Shown here one piece after another: positions 16,601-24,511 of a DNA stretch of 31,429 bases. The position numbers were made by a program, and so were the translations under genes. This stretch comes from Veillonella sp. (GTDB lineage: Bacteria > Bacillota_C > Negativicutes > Veillonellales > Veillonellaceae): assembly GCA_018367495.1 (NCBI GenBank), contig JAGZGB010000012.1:1-31429 (forward strand), written 5' to 3'. The notes beneath the pieces were generated by a model, which saw only the letters and a program-made list of their open reading frames with translations, was not told where the DNA came from and did no database searches. The stretch's first letter is position 1, and each line of letters starts with the position of its first letter.

Positions 16601-17127
16601 CATACTGCTTATACCCTAAGGTATACCAAGATTACAATAAATTTGTAAAAGACTTTGGTAATGTATCTGTACTTGATACTCCTACATTCTTCTTCGGCAT
16701 GAAACGCGGTGAAGAAATTCAAGTAACTATCGAAAAAGGTAAAACATTGATTATCAAAATGAATGGTGTATCTGATCCTGATGAAGACGGTAATCGCATC
16801 GTATTGTTCGAGTTCAATGGTCAACCTCGTAGTATTAAGGTTCATGATAAACATGCTAAGACTACAGGTGTTGTTCGTCGTAAAGCAGATGAATCTAATC
16901 CTGGTGAAATCGGTGCTACATTATCTGGATCTGTTGTTAAAATCCTCGTTAAAAAAGGTCAATCTGTTGTTAAAGGCGAACCTTTGATTGTTACAGAAGC
17001 AATGAAGATGGAAACAACAATTACAGCTCCTTTCGATGGTATCGTAGAAGAAATTTTAGTTCGTGAAGGTAGTCGCATCGAATCTGGAGATTGCTTGCTT
17101 CGAGTTCAAGATGCTCCTAAACGTTAG
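13681..17127 (+). CDS. pyc: Pyruvate carboxylase (single-chain, biotin-dependent)
   Basis: The enzyme carboxylates pyruvate to oxaloacetate with ATP and bicarbonate, an anaplerotic step and entry to the reductive malate-fumarate-succinate branch. The start at 13681 follows AGGAGG (13669-13674); the GTG at 13657 overlaps that site's upstream side and is rejected. The 1148 residues carry the full domain order. The biotin carboxylase (about 1-450) shows the GGGGRGMR loop and EVNPRIQVEHTVTE. The carboxyltransferase (about 530-830) shows DTTWRDAHQSL and the metal-site HLHTHEGSG. The C-terminal biotinyl domain has EAMKMET with Lys1109. The length is normal and no break is seen. Codon use looks optimised and uniform, in line with a highly expressed enzyme. 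A terminator follows. Confidence 0.97.
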   Translation: MRKIKSVLVANRGEIAIRVFRACNEMGIKTVAIYSKEDTLSLHRNQADEAYLVGEGKKPVEAYLDIEDIIRIAKEHDIDAIHPGYGFLSENEDFARRCGEEGIIFIGPHVEHLNMFGDKVNARTQAKLADIPMIPGSDGALRDFEQLEEFANTHGYPLMIKAVNGGGGRGMREVHRKEDLRDAYDRAKSEAKAAFGDDDVYVEKLIVEPKHIEVQILGDEHGNVVHLHERDCSVQRRHQKVVEMAPAFALPLETRKAVCDAAVKIMKNVGYVNAGTVEFLVTSDGSFYFIEVNPRIQVEHTVTEMITDIDIVHSQIRIAEGYDLHSPEVGIPTQDEVPCKGTAIQCRITTEDPKNNFMPDTGKILAYRSSGGFGIRLDSGNAFTGAVVTPYYDSLLVKATAFGPNNEETIRKMLRCLKEFRIRGVKTNIHFLINVLENPEFQSGNYTVNFIEDHPELFELKPDRDRGTKLLRYIADVTINGYSGAGPQEVPDFEPIQMPSNLDVPPAAGTKQKFDELGPEGFSKWLSDQKHVFFTDTTWRDAHQSLFATRLRTIDMARVAGHVAKGIPNLFSLECWGGATFDVSYRFLHEDPWERLRMFRREVPNTLLQMLIRGANAVGYTSYPDNVVRQFIQRAAANGIDVFRVFDSLNSLDNMHVAIDEVRAQNKIAEVALCYTGDILDSSRPKYNLDYYVNMAKELEKAGANIIAIKDMAGLLKPQAAYNLVSALKDAVTVPIHLHTHEGSGNAIYSYGRAVDAGVDVIDLAYSAFANGTSQPSMNSMYYALSGHDRQPEMNIDYMEEMSHYFGSIRPYYKGVDKAEAYPNTEVYQHEMPGGQYSNLQQQAKMVGLGDRWNDIKKVYHEVNMMFGDIIKVTPSSKVVGDMTLYMVQNNLTEKDIYEKGDVLDFPQSVVEFFEGRLGTPYQGFPEELQKIILKGAKPITVRPGAVLPPTDFEHVRHELNEMGANTTDEDISAYCLYPKVYQDYNKFVKDFGNVSVLDTPTFFFGMKRGEEIQVTIEKGKTLIIKMNGVSDPDEDGNRIVLFEFNGQPRSIKVHDKHAKTTGVVRRKADESNPGEIGATLSGSVVKILVKKGQSVVKGEPLIVTEAMKMETTITAPFDGIVEEILVREGSRIESGDCLLRVQDAPKR

Positions 17128-17158
17128 TTATAATAGTTGGTAAAATTAAAAATATTAT

Positions 17159-17193
17159 TTCTAAAGTTTTTCATAAAATAAAATACTTTAGAA
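17159..17193 (+). other. Hairpin upstream of the pyc terminator
   Basis: TTCTAAAGT (17159-17167) pairs perfectly with ACTTTAGAA (17185-17193) around a 17-nt loop. It lies just before the true terminator and has no T-run of its own. Confidence 0.4.
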
Positions 17194-17199
17194 TAATGG

Positions 17200-17231
17200 A
17201 AGAATCCCTAGGAAATCCTAGGGATTCTTTG
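17200..17231 (+). terminator. Rho-independent terminator after pyc
   Basis: A perfect 13-bp stem (17200-17212 with 17217-17229) around CCCTAGG/CCTAGGG has loop AAAT and a short T-run. Confidence 0.88.
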
Positions 17232-17250
17232 TATTTTAAAGGGTTTCATG

Positions 17251-17266
17251 GTACTATATATAGTAT
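17251..17266 (+). promoter_or_regulatory. NrdR box over the nrdR promoter
   Basis: The 16-bp element GTACTATATATAGTAT matches the NrdR-box consensus ACACWAWATATWGTGT at 13 of 16 positions, and its inner 14 bp are a perfect palindrome. It overlaps a -10-like TATAGT (17259-17264), with TTTAAA (17235-17240) as possible -35. A degenerate half-like site, GCACTA, lies at 17285-17290. Autorepression of nrdR is the likely role. Confidence 0.65.
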
Positions 17267-17326
17267 AGAAAATGGGCGTATTATGCACTATTTTAGAGTT
17301 ATTATTAGAAGAAGGAGTAGTAACAG

Positions 17327-17803
17327 ATGAGATGTCCTTATTGCCAACACACAGACACGAAGGTAACAGACTCTAGAACGACTGATGAAGGTAATAGTAT
17401 TCGCCGTCGCCGCGAATGTATCAATTGTGGCCGTCGCTTTACTACCTATGAAATTATAGAAGAAGTACCTCTTATGGTATTAAAGAAAAACGGGCGTCGT
17501 GAATTATTTGATCGAGGTAAATTATTAAATGGTTTATTGCGCTCTTGTGATAAGCGAACCGTACCAATGTCCGTAATGGAACAAGTAGTTAATGATGTAG
17601 AGCGAGATATTCGAAATGAAATTAATCAAGAGGTAACTACTGATCGTATTGGTGAACTTGTATTGCAACAGTTAAAAGATATAGATCAAGTTGCATATGT
17701 TCGTTTTGCAAGCGTATATCGTAAGTTTGATAATATTGATAGCTTTATGGAAGAACTAAAAGCATTAAAGAAATTGGATGCTAAAAAAACGAAACGTAAT
17801 TAA
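17327..17803 (+). CDS. nrdR: Transcriptional repressor NrdR
   Basis: NrdR represses ribonucleotide reductase genes in response to ATP/dATP. The 158 residues show the N-terminal zinc ribbon (Cys3, Cys6, Cys31, Cys34) with the basic DNA-binding stretch IRRRREC between. The ATP-cone domain then spans about residues 47-137 (VLKKNGRRELFDRGKLLNGL and so on). Length is standard. AAGGAG precedes ATG 17327. The M19 dipeptidase follows after only 25 bp, so nrdR may be the first gene of the long LPS-containing transcript, putting these genes partly under the promoter with the NrdR box. The reductase genes themselves are not in the window. Confidence 0.97.
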   Translation: MRCPYCQHTDTKVTDSRTTDEGNSIRRRRECINCGRRFTTYEIIEEVPLMVLKKNGRRELFDRGKLLNGLLRSCDKRTVPMSVMEQVVNDVERDIRNEINQEVTTDRIGELVLQQLKDIDQVAYVRFASVYRKFDNIDSFMEELKALKKLDAKKTKRN

Positions 17804-17828
17804 TTACTAATACTATTTGTGAGGCCTT

Positions 17829-18755
17829 ATGATAGATTTACACTGCGATACGATAATGAAATTGATAGATCATCCTAGTAGTGGAGATTTGTATCGCAAT
17901 ATTTGGAAAATCGATATAGAAAAATTACAAAAGGCTCATAGCAAGGTGCAAGATTTTGCACTGTTTATCAATCTTGGTGAGACAAATGACCCTTACGGTC
18001 GTTATGAAGCGATGCGTAATTTATGTACATCACAAATTCATCACTATGGAGAGCACATACAACATGTGCTCTCTTATCAAGATATAGAGTCTATGTATGA
18101 GTCTGGTAAGATTGGAGCCCTTATGTCTATTGAAGAGGGTGGCGTACTCGATGGTGATTTAGATAAACTTAAACAAGCTTATCAAGATGGCATTAGACTT
18201 ATTACGCTTACTTGGAATTATCCAAATGGACTTGGTGAGCCACATTGTGGTGACCAACATAAAAAATTAACATCGAAAGGTGTTGAATTTGTAGAGGCTA
18301 TGCAAGACTTAGGAATTATTGTTGACTGTTCTCATCTGAATGATGGTGGCACAGAACAGCTAGGAGATATTTTAGACGTACCATTTATAGCGTCTCATTC
18401 AAATGCCCGTGAAGTTACCGCACATACGAGAAACTTACCAGATAAGTTAATTAAGCTAATTGCCAATAAGGGTGGCGTTATAGGTCTTAATTTTGCTCAA
18501 TCTTTTTTAGGCACATCACCGATAAGTCGAATTGAAGATATCGTAAAGCATGGCTTATATCTCATCAATAAAGGTGGGGAGGATGTAGTTGCATTAGGAA
18601 CCGATTTTGATGGTATTAAGCCGGATACAGAAATTAAAGACACTTCTGAAATGTATCGATTATACGATGCATTTAAAGAAGCTGGTTTATCTGTGGAACA
18701 ATGTGAAAAATTATTCTGGAAAAATGCAGATAGACTGTTAAAGGAGATTTTATAA
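17829..18755 (+). CDS. Membrane dipeptidase family protein (peptidase M19)
   Basis: This is a zinc dipeptidase of the renal-dipeptidase family, 308 residues. Metal-binding elements are visible in order: DLHCDT (His-x-Asp), SIEEGG (bridging Glu), VDCSHLND (His), ASHSNAR (His) and a late GTDFDGI (Asp). No signal peptide is present, so unlike the mammalian enzyme it is cytosolic, as is usual for bacterial members. It probably splits dipeptides, including those with a D-residue. The gene is tied to its neighbours: 25 bp after nrdR, and its stop overlaps the gmhA start by one base (TAATG). Why a dipeptidase sits in a heptose operon is not clear. Confidence 0.93.
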   Translation: MIDLHCDTIMKLIDHPSSGDLYRNIWKIDIEKLQKAHSKVQDFALFINLGETNDPYGRYEAMRNLCTSQIHHYGEHIQHVLSYQDIESMYESGKIGALMSIEEGGVLDGDLDKLKQAYQDGIRLITLTWNYPNGLGEPHCGDQHKKLTSKGVEFVEAMQDLGIIVDCSHLNDGGTEQLGDILDVPFIASHSNAREVTAHTRNLPDKLIKLIANKGGVIGLNFAQSFLGTSPISRIEDIVKHGLYLINKGGEDVVALGTDFDGIKPDTEIKDTSEMYRLYDAFKEAGLSVEQCEKLFWKNADRLLKEIL

Positions 18756-19324
18756 TGACTGATTTGAATCCAATCATTGCAGATCGTTTTACCGAGCATT
18801 TGGAAGTCTTTGGTAAGACAATGGAGCATATGGATACCATTCAAGAGATTGCATATCGCTGTAAGGTGGCTTTAGAGAATGGCAATAAAATTTTGTTCTG
18901 TGGGAATGGTGGTTCTGCTGCTGATTCTCAACATTTAGCAGCTGAATTGATTTGTCGTTTTAAAAAGGAACGACGCTCTCTTGCAGGTATTGCATTGACT
19001 ACTGATACATCTGCATTAACAGCTATTGCAAATGACTATGATTTTGAATCTGTTTTTGCACGTCAAGTAGAGGGCTTAGGCCGTACAGGTGACGTTCTCA
19101 TTGGAATTTCTACATCTGGGAACTCCAAGAATGTTGTAAAAGCTGCAGAAATGGCCCGTTCTATCGGCATGCACACCATAGCTTTCACAGGTGAAGGCGG
19201 TGGAAAACTAGCTGAATTATGTGATATTACATTAGCTATTCCAAGCAATGTGACAGCTCGTATTCAAGAAATGCACATTCTAGCAGGTCATATAATGTGT
19301 GAAATCATTGAAGAAGATTATTAA
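18755..19324 (+). CDS. gmhA: Sedoheptulose 7-phosphate isomerase
   Basis: It converts D-sedoheptulose 7-phosphate to D-glycero-D-manno-heptose 7-phosphate, the first step to ADP-heptose. The 189-residue SIS-domain protein shows FCGNGGSAADSQHLAAEL (phosphate-binding loop and metal/catalytic His), a Glu-Leu-rich middle helix, the ISTSGNSKNV phosphate loop near residue 122 and the catalytic IQEMHILAGH near the end. Length matches GmhA. AAAGGAGA inside the end of the dipeptidase gene is its ribosome binding site, and the start codon shares a base with that gene's stop, so the two are translationally linked. Confidence 0.96.
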   Translation: MTDLNPIIADRFTEHLEVFGKTMEHMDTIQEIAYRCKVALENGNKILFCGNGGSAADSQHLAAELICRFKKERRSLAGIALTTDTSALTAIANDYDFESVFARQVEGLGRTGDVLIGISTSGNSKNVVKAAEMARSIGMHTIAFTGEGGGKLAELCDITLAIPSNVTARIQEMHILAGHIMCEIIEEDY

Positions 19325-19420
19325 CCGTTACGGTCATATTTATAAATAGATACATGTTTAAAACCCTGTTTTTTAGATAACTCGTTATATATGTATATTG
19401 TGGTAAGGAATAGGTGGATT

Positions 19421-20899
19421 ATGATAAATGCTACCATTAATCAATTTTTAACAAAACAACTGCCAAATTTGAAGATTGCCGTTGTTGGCGATGTTATGGT
19501 AGATCGTTATGTTTTTGGTGATGTAAGTCGTATTTCTCCGGAAGCACCGGTTCCTGTAAATCGCGTGGCAAAGATGAAAGAAGTACTTGGTGGAGCTGGT
19601 AATGTTGCGTCAAACTTATCAAATTTAGATTGTACAGTATATCTTGGTGCTATTGCCGGCAATGATGACCATGGTCGCTTATTACAACAATTGCTAAAGG
19701 CTGATAAGATTGATACAACTGGTTTATTAACGAGTGATGATCGCTCTACTATTACTAAAATGCGTATCTTAGGTGATCGCCAACAGATGATGCGCCTTGA
19801 TTTTGAAACGATTACAGATTTAACAAATGAGGAAGAGCAACGACTGTCTGCTTGGCTAGAAAATCTATGTAAGGCTGGTATCGATGGTATTGTTGTATCT
19901 GACTATGGCAAAGGTGTTTGTACACCAACATTGCTTAAAAAAATCTTTAGTTTAGCTAAGGAGTATGGCGTACAAACTATTGTAGATCCTAAAGGTTCAG
20001 ACTGGTCTAAATATAATGGTGCAACCTGCATTACACCGAATGTAAAAGAACTAGGTGAATGTGTAGGTCATAAGTTAGCTAACGATGATGCCACTATCGT
20101 AGAGGCAGCTAAGTCAGTACTGACTAATGTTGATTTGGAATATATTGTGGCTACACGGTCTGCAAAAGGGATTACTGTTATTGCAAAAGATGGACGCACA
20201 TGGCATAATCCGGCTACACAACAAGAGGTATTCGATGTAAGTGGTGCAGGCGATACTGTTGTATCTATGATGATGACATGTCTTGCCAGCGGTTTATCTA
20301 TGCGTTTGGCATTACATATCGCAAATGGTGCTGCTGGTATTGTCGTATCTAAGGTGGGGACATATCCAATCCATCGCTCAGAACTATTGGACTTGTGGCA
20401 TTCTTATAAGCATAGTGTTCAATCTAAACCTTTATACACAAAAGAAGAGATGAAGCAGCTCATTACACAATGGCAAAACAAAGGTGAAACTGTTGTGTTT
20501 ACTAATGGTTGCTTTGATATTCTTCATCGTGGACATATTACGTATTTACAAGAGGCGGCTCAGTTAGGCGATCATTTAATTATTGGATTAAATTCCGATA
20601 CTTCTGTTAGACGCCTAAAAGGGGAAACGCGTCCCATCGTGCATGAAGAGGATAGAGCAGCATTATTAAGCGCATTGCGTTGTATCGATGGTGTGGTGTT
20701 ATTCGAAGAAGATACACCAGCTGAACTATTAGCTTATTTGCGTCCTAATACGCTTGTTAAGGGCGGCGATTATAAGATAGAAGACATTATTGGCCGTGAG
20801 TCCGTAGAACATGTAGAGGTGCTTTCATTTAAAGAAGGTTATTCTACATCAGATATTGTAGGGAAAATAGCTACTATGGCTAAGGAGGGTAAATTATGA
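19421..20899 (+). CDS. hldE: Bifunctional heptose 7-phosphate kinase / heptose 1-phosphate adenylyltransferase
   Basis: The kinase half forms D-glycero-beta-D-manno-heptose 1,7-bisphosphate; the second half adds AMP to heptose 1-phosphate. Start 19421 is preferred to the in-frame ATG 19391 because a purine-rich AAGGAATAGGTGG (19405-19417) precedes it. In the PfkB-type kinase (about 1-325) the motifs are GGAGNVASNL and the catalytic SGAGDTV. The nucleotidyltransferase half (about 350-492) has TNGCFDILHRGH with His369 and His372. The two-domain fusion is the E. coli-type arrangement. The 96-bp gap after gmhA is AT-rich and shows no clear terminator. The stop overlaps hldD in an ATGA junction. 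Confidence 0.96.
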   Translation: MINATINQFLTKQLPNLKIAVVGDVMVDRYVFGDVSRISPEAPVPVNRVAKMKEVLGGAGNVASNLSNLDCTVYLGAIAGNDDHGRLLQQLLKADKIDTTGLLTSDDRSTITKMRILGDRQQMMRLDFETITDLTNEEEQRLSAWLENLCKAGIDGIVVSDYGKGVCTPTLLKKIFSLAKEYGVQTIVDPKGSDWSKYNGATCITPNVKELGECVGHKLANDDATIVEAAKSVLTNVDLEYIVATRSAKGITVIAKDGRTWHNPATQQEVFDVSGAGDTVVSMMMTCLASGLSMRLALHIANGAAGIVVSKVGTYPIHRSELLDLWHSYKHSVQSKPLYTKEEMKQLITQWQNKGETVVFTNGCFDILHRGHITYLQEAAQLGDHLIIGLNSDTSVRRLKGETRPIVHEEDRAALLSALRCIDGVVLFEEDTPAELLAYLRPNTLVKGGDYKIEDIIGRESVEHVEVLSFKEGYSTSDIVGKIATMAKEGKL

Positions 20900-21861
20900 T
20901 TATCGTAACAGGCGGCGCTGGTTTTATTGGCAGTAATATTGTGAAAGCGTTAAATGATCGTGGTCGTACAGATATTCTTATTATTGATGACCTTACAGAT
21001 GGTCGTAAAATCCGAAATATTCAAAATTTAGAATTCTTGGATTATATTGATTGTGATGATTTCGACTGTGCTATTGCTGATGGTACATTTGATGTAGGTC
21101 CTATTGAAGTCGTGTTCCATGAAGGTGCTTGTGCTGACACAATGGAATATAACGGCAAATATATGATGAAGAACAACTATGAAGGTTCTAAAAATTTATT
21201 CCATTATTGCCAAGACCGTCGTATTCCATTTATCTATGCATCCTCTGCATCTACTTATGGCAATGGTACTAATGGGTTCGTGGAAAAACCAGAAGCTGAA
21301 GAAGCCCTCAATCCATATGCGTACTCTAAATTGTTATTCGATCGTTATGTGCGTAAATACGAAGGTGAATATACGGCTCAAGTTGTAGGCTTACGTTACT
21401 TTAATGTATATGGCCCTAATGAAGCTCATAAAGATAAAATGGCATCCTTAGTTCGCCAAATGTTCTACAAAAATAAAGAAACTGGTATTATCAATCTATT
21501 TGAAGGTACTGACGGCTATGAAGATGGTGGTCAAACACGTGACTTTATCTATGTTAAAGATGTAGTTAATGTAAACTTCTATTTTTGGGAACACCCTGAA
21601 ATTTCTGGTACTTTTAACTGTGGTACAGGTAATGCTCATAGCTTTAACCAATTTATGCAAGCTGTTATCGACTATAATGGCAAGGGCAAGATTGAATATA
21701 TTCCATTCCCTGAGGTATTAAAAGGTAAATACCAAAGCTTTACAGAAGCTGATACAACAAAATTGTTGGCTGCTGGCTATGATAAAGGGTTCCATAAAAT
21801 GGAAGATGCTGTTAAAGAGTATTGTGAACTATTAGATAATAACGAAGGGTATTTATGTTAA
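20896..21861 (+). CDS. hldD: ADP-L-glycero-D-manno-heptose 6-epimerase
   Basis: It epimerises ADP-D-glycero- to ADP-L-glycero-D-manno-heptose, the last step of donor synthesis. This NAD(P)-dependent short-chain dehydrogenase fold has the Rossmann motif GGAGFIGSN at residues 6-14. The active site shows ASSASTYG and the tyrosine-lysine pair in YAYSKLLFD. Length is 321, about normal for RfaD. The start overlaps the hldE stop by four bases and its own end overlaps the gmhB start, so translation of the three is probably coupled. Confidence 0.96.
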   Translation: MIIVTGGAGFIGSNIVKALNDRGRTDILIIDDLTDGRKIRNIQNLEFLDYIDCDDFDCAIADGTFDVGPIEVVFHEGACADTMEYNGKYMMKNNYEGSKNLFHYCQDRRIPFIYASSASTYGNGTNGFVEKPEAEEALNPYAYSKLLFDRYVRKYEGEYTAQVVGLRYFNVYGPNEAHKDKMASLVRQMFYKNKETGIINLFEGTDGYEDGGQTRDFIYVKDVVNVNFYFWEHPEISGTFNCGTGNAHSFNQFMQAVIDYNGKGKIEYIPFPEVLKGKYQSFTEADTTKLLAAGYDKGFHKMEDAVKEYCELLDNNEGYLC

Positions 21862-22355
21862 TGCGCAAGGTATTATTTTTAGATCGCGATGGTGTTATCA
21901 ACAAAGATGTTAGCTACCTATACAAAATCAGCGACTTAGAATGGGTAGAGGGTGCTAAAGAGGCTCTAGCCTATGCATATAGCAAGGGATATGACCTCAT
22001 TGTAGTAACCAATCAAAGTGGTGTAGCTAGAGGTTATTATAAGGAGTCTGATATTCAGATTCTGCATGATCATATGGCTCATGAACTAGATCGTAGTGGG
22101 GCACCTGTTTTACATTTCTATTACTGTCCTCATCATAAAGAAGGAATTGTTTCTCGTTATGCTGTAGATTGCGAGTGTAGAAAGCCAAAACCAGGCATGA
22201 TTAATCAAGCTATTAAGGACTATGATGTTAATCCAAAGGAGAGTTTCCTTATTGGGGATAGTCAGCGTGACGTTGATGCAGCTGAAGCGGTTGGTGTGAA
22301 AGGCTATCTATTTACAGGCACAAACTTATTAGATTTTATTAGGACTATTATTTAG
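21855..22355 (+). CDS. gmhB: D-glycero-beta-D-manno-heptose 1,7-bisphosphate 7-phosphatase
   Basis: This HAD phosphatase removes the 7-phosphate between the two HldE reactions. The first motif DRDGV holds Asp10 and Asp12; motif two is VTNQSG. A zinc-binding loop of the GmhB type is present (CPHHKEG, then CECRKPKPGM), and motif four is GDSQRDVDAA. The 166 residues are slightly shorter than the E. coli enzyme. The start at 21855, with GAAGGG (21844-21849) close upstream, overlaps the hldD stop; ATG 21861 is an alternative. The two Cys/His zinc clusters separate it from the related histidinol-phosphate phosphatase only partly, but the neighbours settle the call. Confidence 0.94.
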   Translation: MLMRKVLFLDRDGVINKDVSYLYKISDLEWVEGAKEALAYAYSKGYDLIVVTNQSGVARGYYKESDIQILHDHMAHELDRSGAPVLHFYYCPHHKEGIVSRYAVDCECRKPKPGMINQAIKDYDVNPKESFLIGDSQRDVDAAEAVGVKGYLFTGTNLLDFIRTII

Positions 22356-22447
22356 TCTATTATTTACTTTATGTTTGATTTAGATTAAATCAGATTCAAC
22401 GGTGTTATGAGGCTTTTTAGTTGTTGTATTGTATTTGGGGAGGCTAT

Positions 22448-23467
22448 ATGAAAGATTACAAGAATATACTCATCATCAAGATGAGTTCTTTAGGTGATGT
22501 GATTCATGCATTACCTACCTTGTATGCAGTGCGTAAAAATTGGCCTGATGCGCATATTACATGGGCTATTCATGAGCAGTTTGCTAGCCTCCTACCTGGT
22601 AAACCATGGGTAGATGATGTAATCATTATCGACAAAAAACAACTTAAAAAGCCTGCGTATTTATGGCAGTTACGTAAGGATTTACATAACCGTCATTTTG
22701 ATATGACTTTAGACCTTCAATGTATTGCAAAGAGCGCCATAGTATCTTTATTATCTGGTGCTCCTGAAAAATATGGGTACTGGGAGCTTCGTGAAGGTAG
22801 TAATTTAGTAAATAAAGCGCTAGTAGGTGAGCATAAATTTGACCATGTCATCGAACGGTACTTAGATACAGTTCGAGCTCTCGGTGGTGATGTGGATAGT
22901 ATAGAGTTTCCTATGCCGGCCTACGTTGATGCTGAAAAGTCAATTAAACATAAGTTAGAATGTCATGGTGTCGACGAAGAGTATATAGTTGTTGTACCTG
23001 GAGCTCGCTGGATTGTTAAGGAGTGGCCACTTCTTAACTTTGGCGAGCTATGTATCCGCTTATGTGAATCTGGAAAAAAAGTAGTTATTGCTGGTGCTCC
23101 TGATGATGCAGAAAAAGGAGCTTTCATAGAAAACTATGTAAAAAATAAGAATCTCATTAATTTAGTAGGTTCTACATCCATGCCGGAATTGATTGAGTTG
23201 ATTCGACATTGTGAAATTTTTATCAGTGCTGATACGGGACCTTTGCACATAGCCAATGCTCTTAAGCGTCCTTTGATTGCTCTATTTGGAACCACATCTC
23301 CTAAACGAACTGGCCCATATGGAGGTAGTCACGTACATCTTATAATTTCATCTACTTCAAAGGCTACGCCAGAACAGCCATTAGTAGATGATCCAGATTG
23401 TATGGCTCAAATTCCAGTGGATGCAGTGTGGTCTGTATATGAACAAGTACTTGGAAAGGAACTGTAA
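22448..23467 (+). CDS. waaC: LPS heptosyltransferase, GT9 family (WaaC-like)
   Basis: This transferase should add the first L,D-heptose from ADP-heptose to Kdo of the inner core at the cytoplasmic membrane face. The start at 22448 is set by GGGGAGG (22437-22443); the frame from 22421 would include it in the coding part. The 339-residue GT9 fold shows the N-terminal KMSSLGDVIHALP, typical of WaaC (KTSSMGD in E. coli). The C-terminal donor-site motifs are VPGARW and SADTGPLHIANAL, then ALFGTTSP. It lies 92 bp after gmhB; in between is a small 7-bp hairpin (22376-22392). WaaC rather than WaaF is judged from the N-terminal motif and is less certain than the family. Confidence 0.85.
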   Translation: MKDYKNILIIKMSSLGDVIHALPTLYAVRKNWPDAHITWAIHEQFASLLPGKPWVDDVIIIDKKQLKKPAYLWQLRKDLHNRHFDMTLDLQCIAKSAIVSLLSGAPEKYGYWELREGSNLVNKALVGEHKFDHVIERYLDTVRALGGDVDSIEFPMPAYVDAEKSIKHKLECHGVDEEYIVVVPGARWIVKEWPLLNFGELCIRLCESGKKVVIAGAPDDAEKGAFIENYVKNKNLINLVGSTSMPELIELIRHCEIFISADTGPLHIANALKRPLIALFGTTSPKRTGPYGGSHVHLIISSTSKATPEQPLVDDPDCMAQIPVDAVWSVYEQVLGKEL

Positions 23468-24507
23468 TGGAACTTGATTATAAACGCATTGTGGTCACCT
23501 TTCTTATGCATTTAGGCGACGTTATATTAACGACTCCATTTTTAGAAGTGCTTCGTAAAGCAGCACCACATAGTCATATTACGTATGTAATAGATGAAAA
23601 GTTACAACAAGTGATGCAATATAATCCCAATATTGATGAACTGATTGTAGTAGATAAAAAAGGGCGTCATAATAGTATTTCTGGCCTTAATGAGATTGCT
23701 CGTGAGATTAATAAAAAGGGGAAACCTGATATCGTTATTAATTTACATCCTAATGAACGCACATCTTATTTAGCTTGGAAAATACATGCCCCTATTACAA
23801 CGGGGATGAGCCATTTCCTATTTAGACCATTTATGACAAAGTATACCCGTCTAGACCGTAAAACTCGTCATGCAGCAGATATGTACATCAATGTACTAGA
23901 GCAATTAGGTGTAACGGATATTTCTAACTCTGGTTTACATATTGAAACTTGTGAAGCATGGCGCCGTGAGGCTCAGGAGTTCTATGCTAGTCATGGCTTA
24001 ACGGATAGTGATATGCTTATTGGTTTTAATATTGGTAGTGCTGTTCCTGAGAAACGTTGGCCTGCTGAACGATTTGCTCATGTAGCGGATTACTTTGGTC
24101 ATTTAGGTTATAAAACAGTATTCTTTGGAGGCCCTATGGATCTTGAAATGGTACAGCCTGTAGTGGACCAAATGGAAACTCAACCTATTGTGGCTACTGG
24201 TAAATTTCAATTAGGGCCATTAGCTGCTGCTATGAGACGGTGTAATCTGTTGATTACGAATGACTCTGGTCCAATGCATGTGGCCATTAGTCAACATGTG
24301 CCAATTGTGGCGCTTTACGGGCCGTCAAATCCATTCTTTTATGGTCCATATCAAGCTCATGCTATCGTTTTGGAAACGATGGACTCATACGAAATTGGTA
24401 AAAGTATGAAACAAATTATTAAAGAAGGAAATTACAAAGGGTTATCTGTAATTTCTGAAGAACAGGTTATTAAAGCAGCGGAAACGTTGCTTTCAGAATC
24501 GAAATAA
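23467..24507 (+). CDS. Heptosyltransferase, GT9 family (WaaF/WaaQ-like)
   Basis: This is a second GT9 transferase of 346 residues, translationally coupled to the previous gene (TAATG overlap). The N-terminus LMHLGDVILTTPFLEVLRK and the donor-binding motifs NIGSAVPEKRWP and NDSGPMHVAI followed by ALYGPSNP are those of heptosyltransferase II and related WaaQ proteins. It probably adds the second heptose, but a different sugar position cannot be excluded without better core-structure knowledge. It has no signal peptide and is probably peripheral at the inner membrane. Confidence 0.85.
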   Translation: MELDYKRIVVTFLMHLGDVILTTPFLEVLRKAAPHSHITYVIDEKLQQVMQYNPNIDELIVVDKKGRHNSISGLNEIAREINKKGKPDIVINLHPNERTSYLAWKIHAPITTGMSHFLFRPFMTKYTRLDRKTRHAADMYINVLEQLGVTDISNSGLHIETCEAWRREAQEFYASHGLTDSDMLIGFNIGSAVPEKRWPAERFAHVADYFGHLGYKTVFFGGPMDLEMVQPVVDQMETQPIVATGKFQLGPLAAAMRRCNLLITNDSGPMHVAISQHVPIVALYGPSNPFFYGPYQAHAIVLETMDSYEIGKSMKQIIKEGNYKGLSVISEEQVIKAAETLLSESK

Positions 24508-24511
24508 ACAT

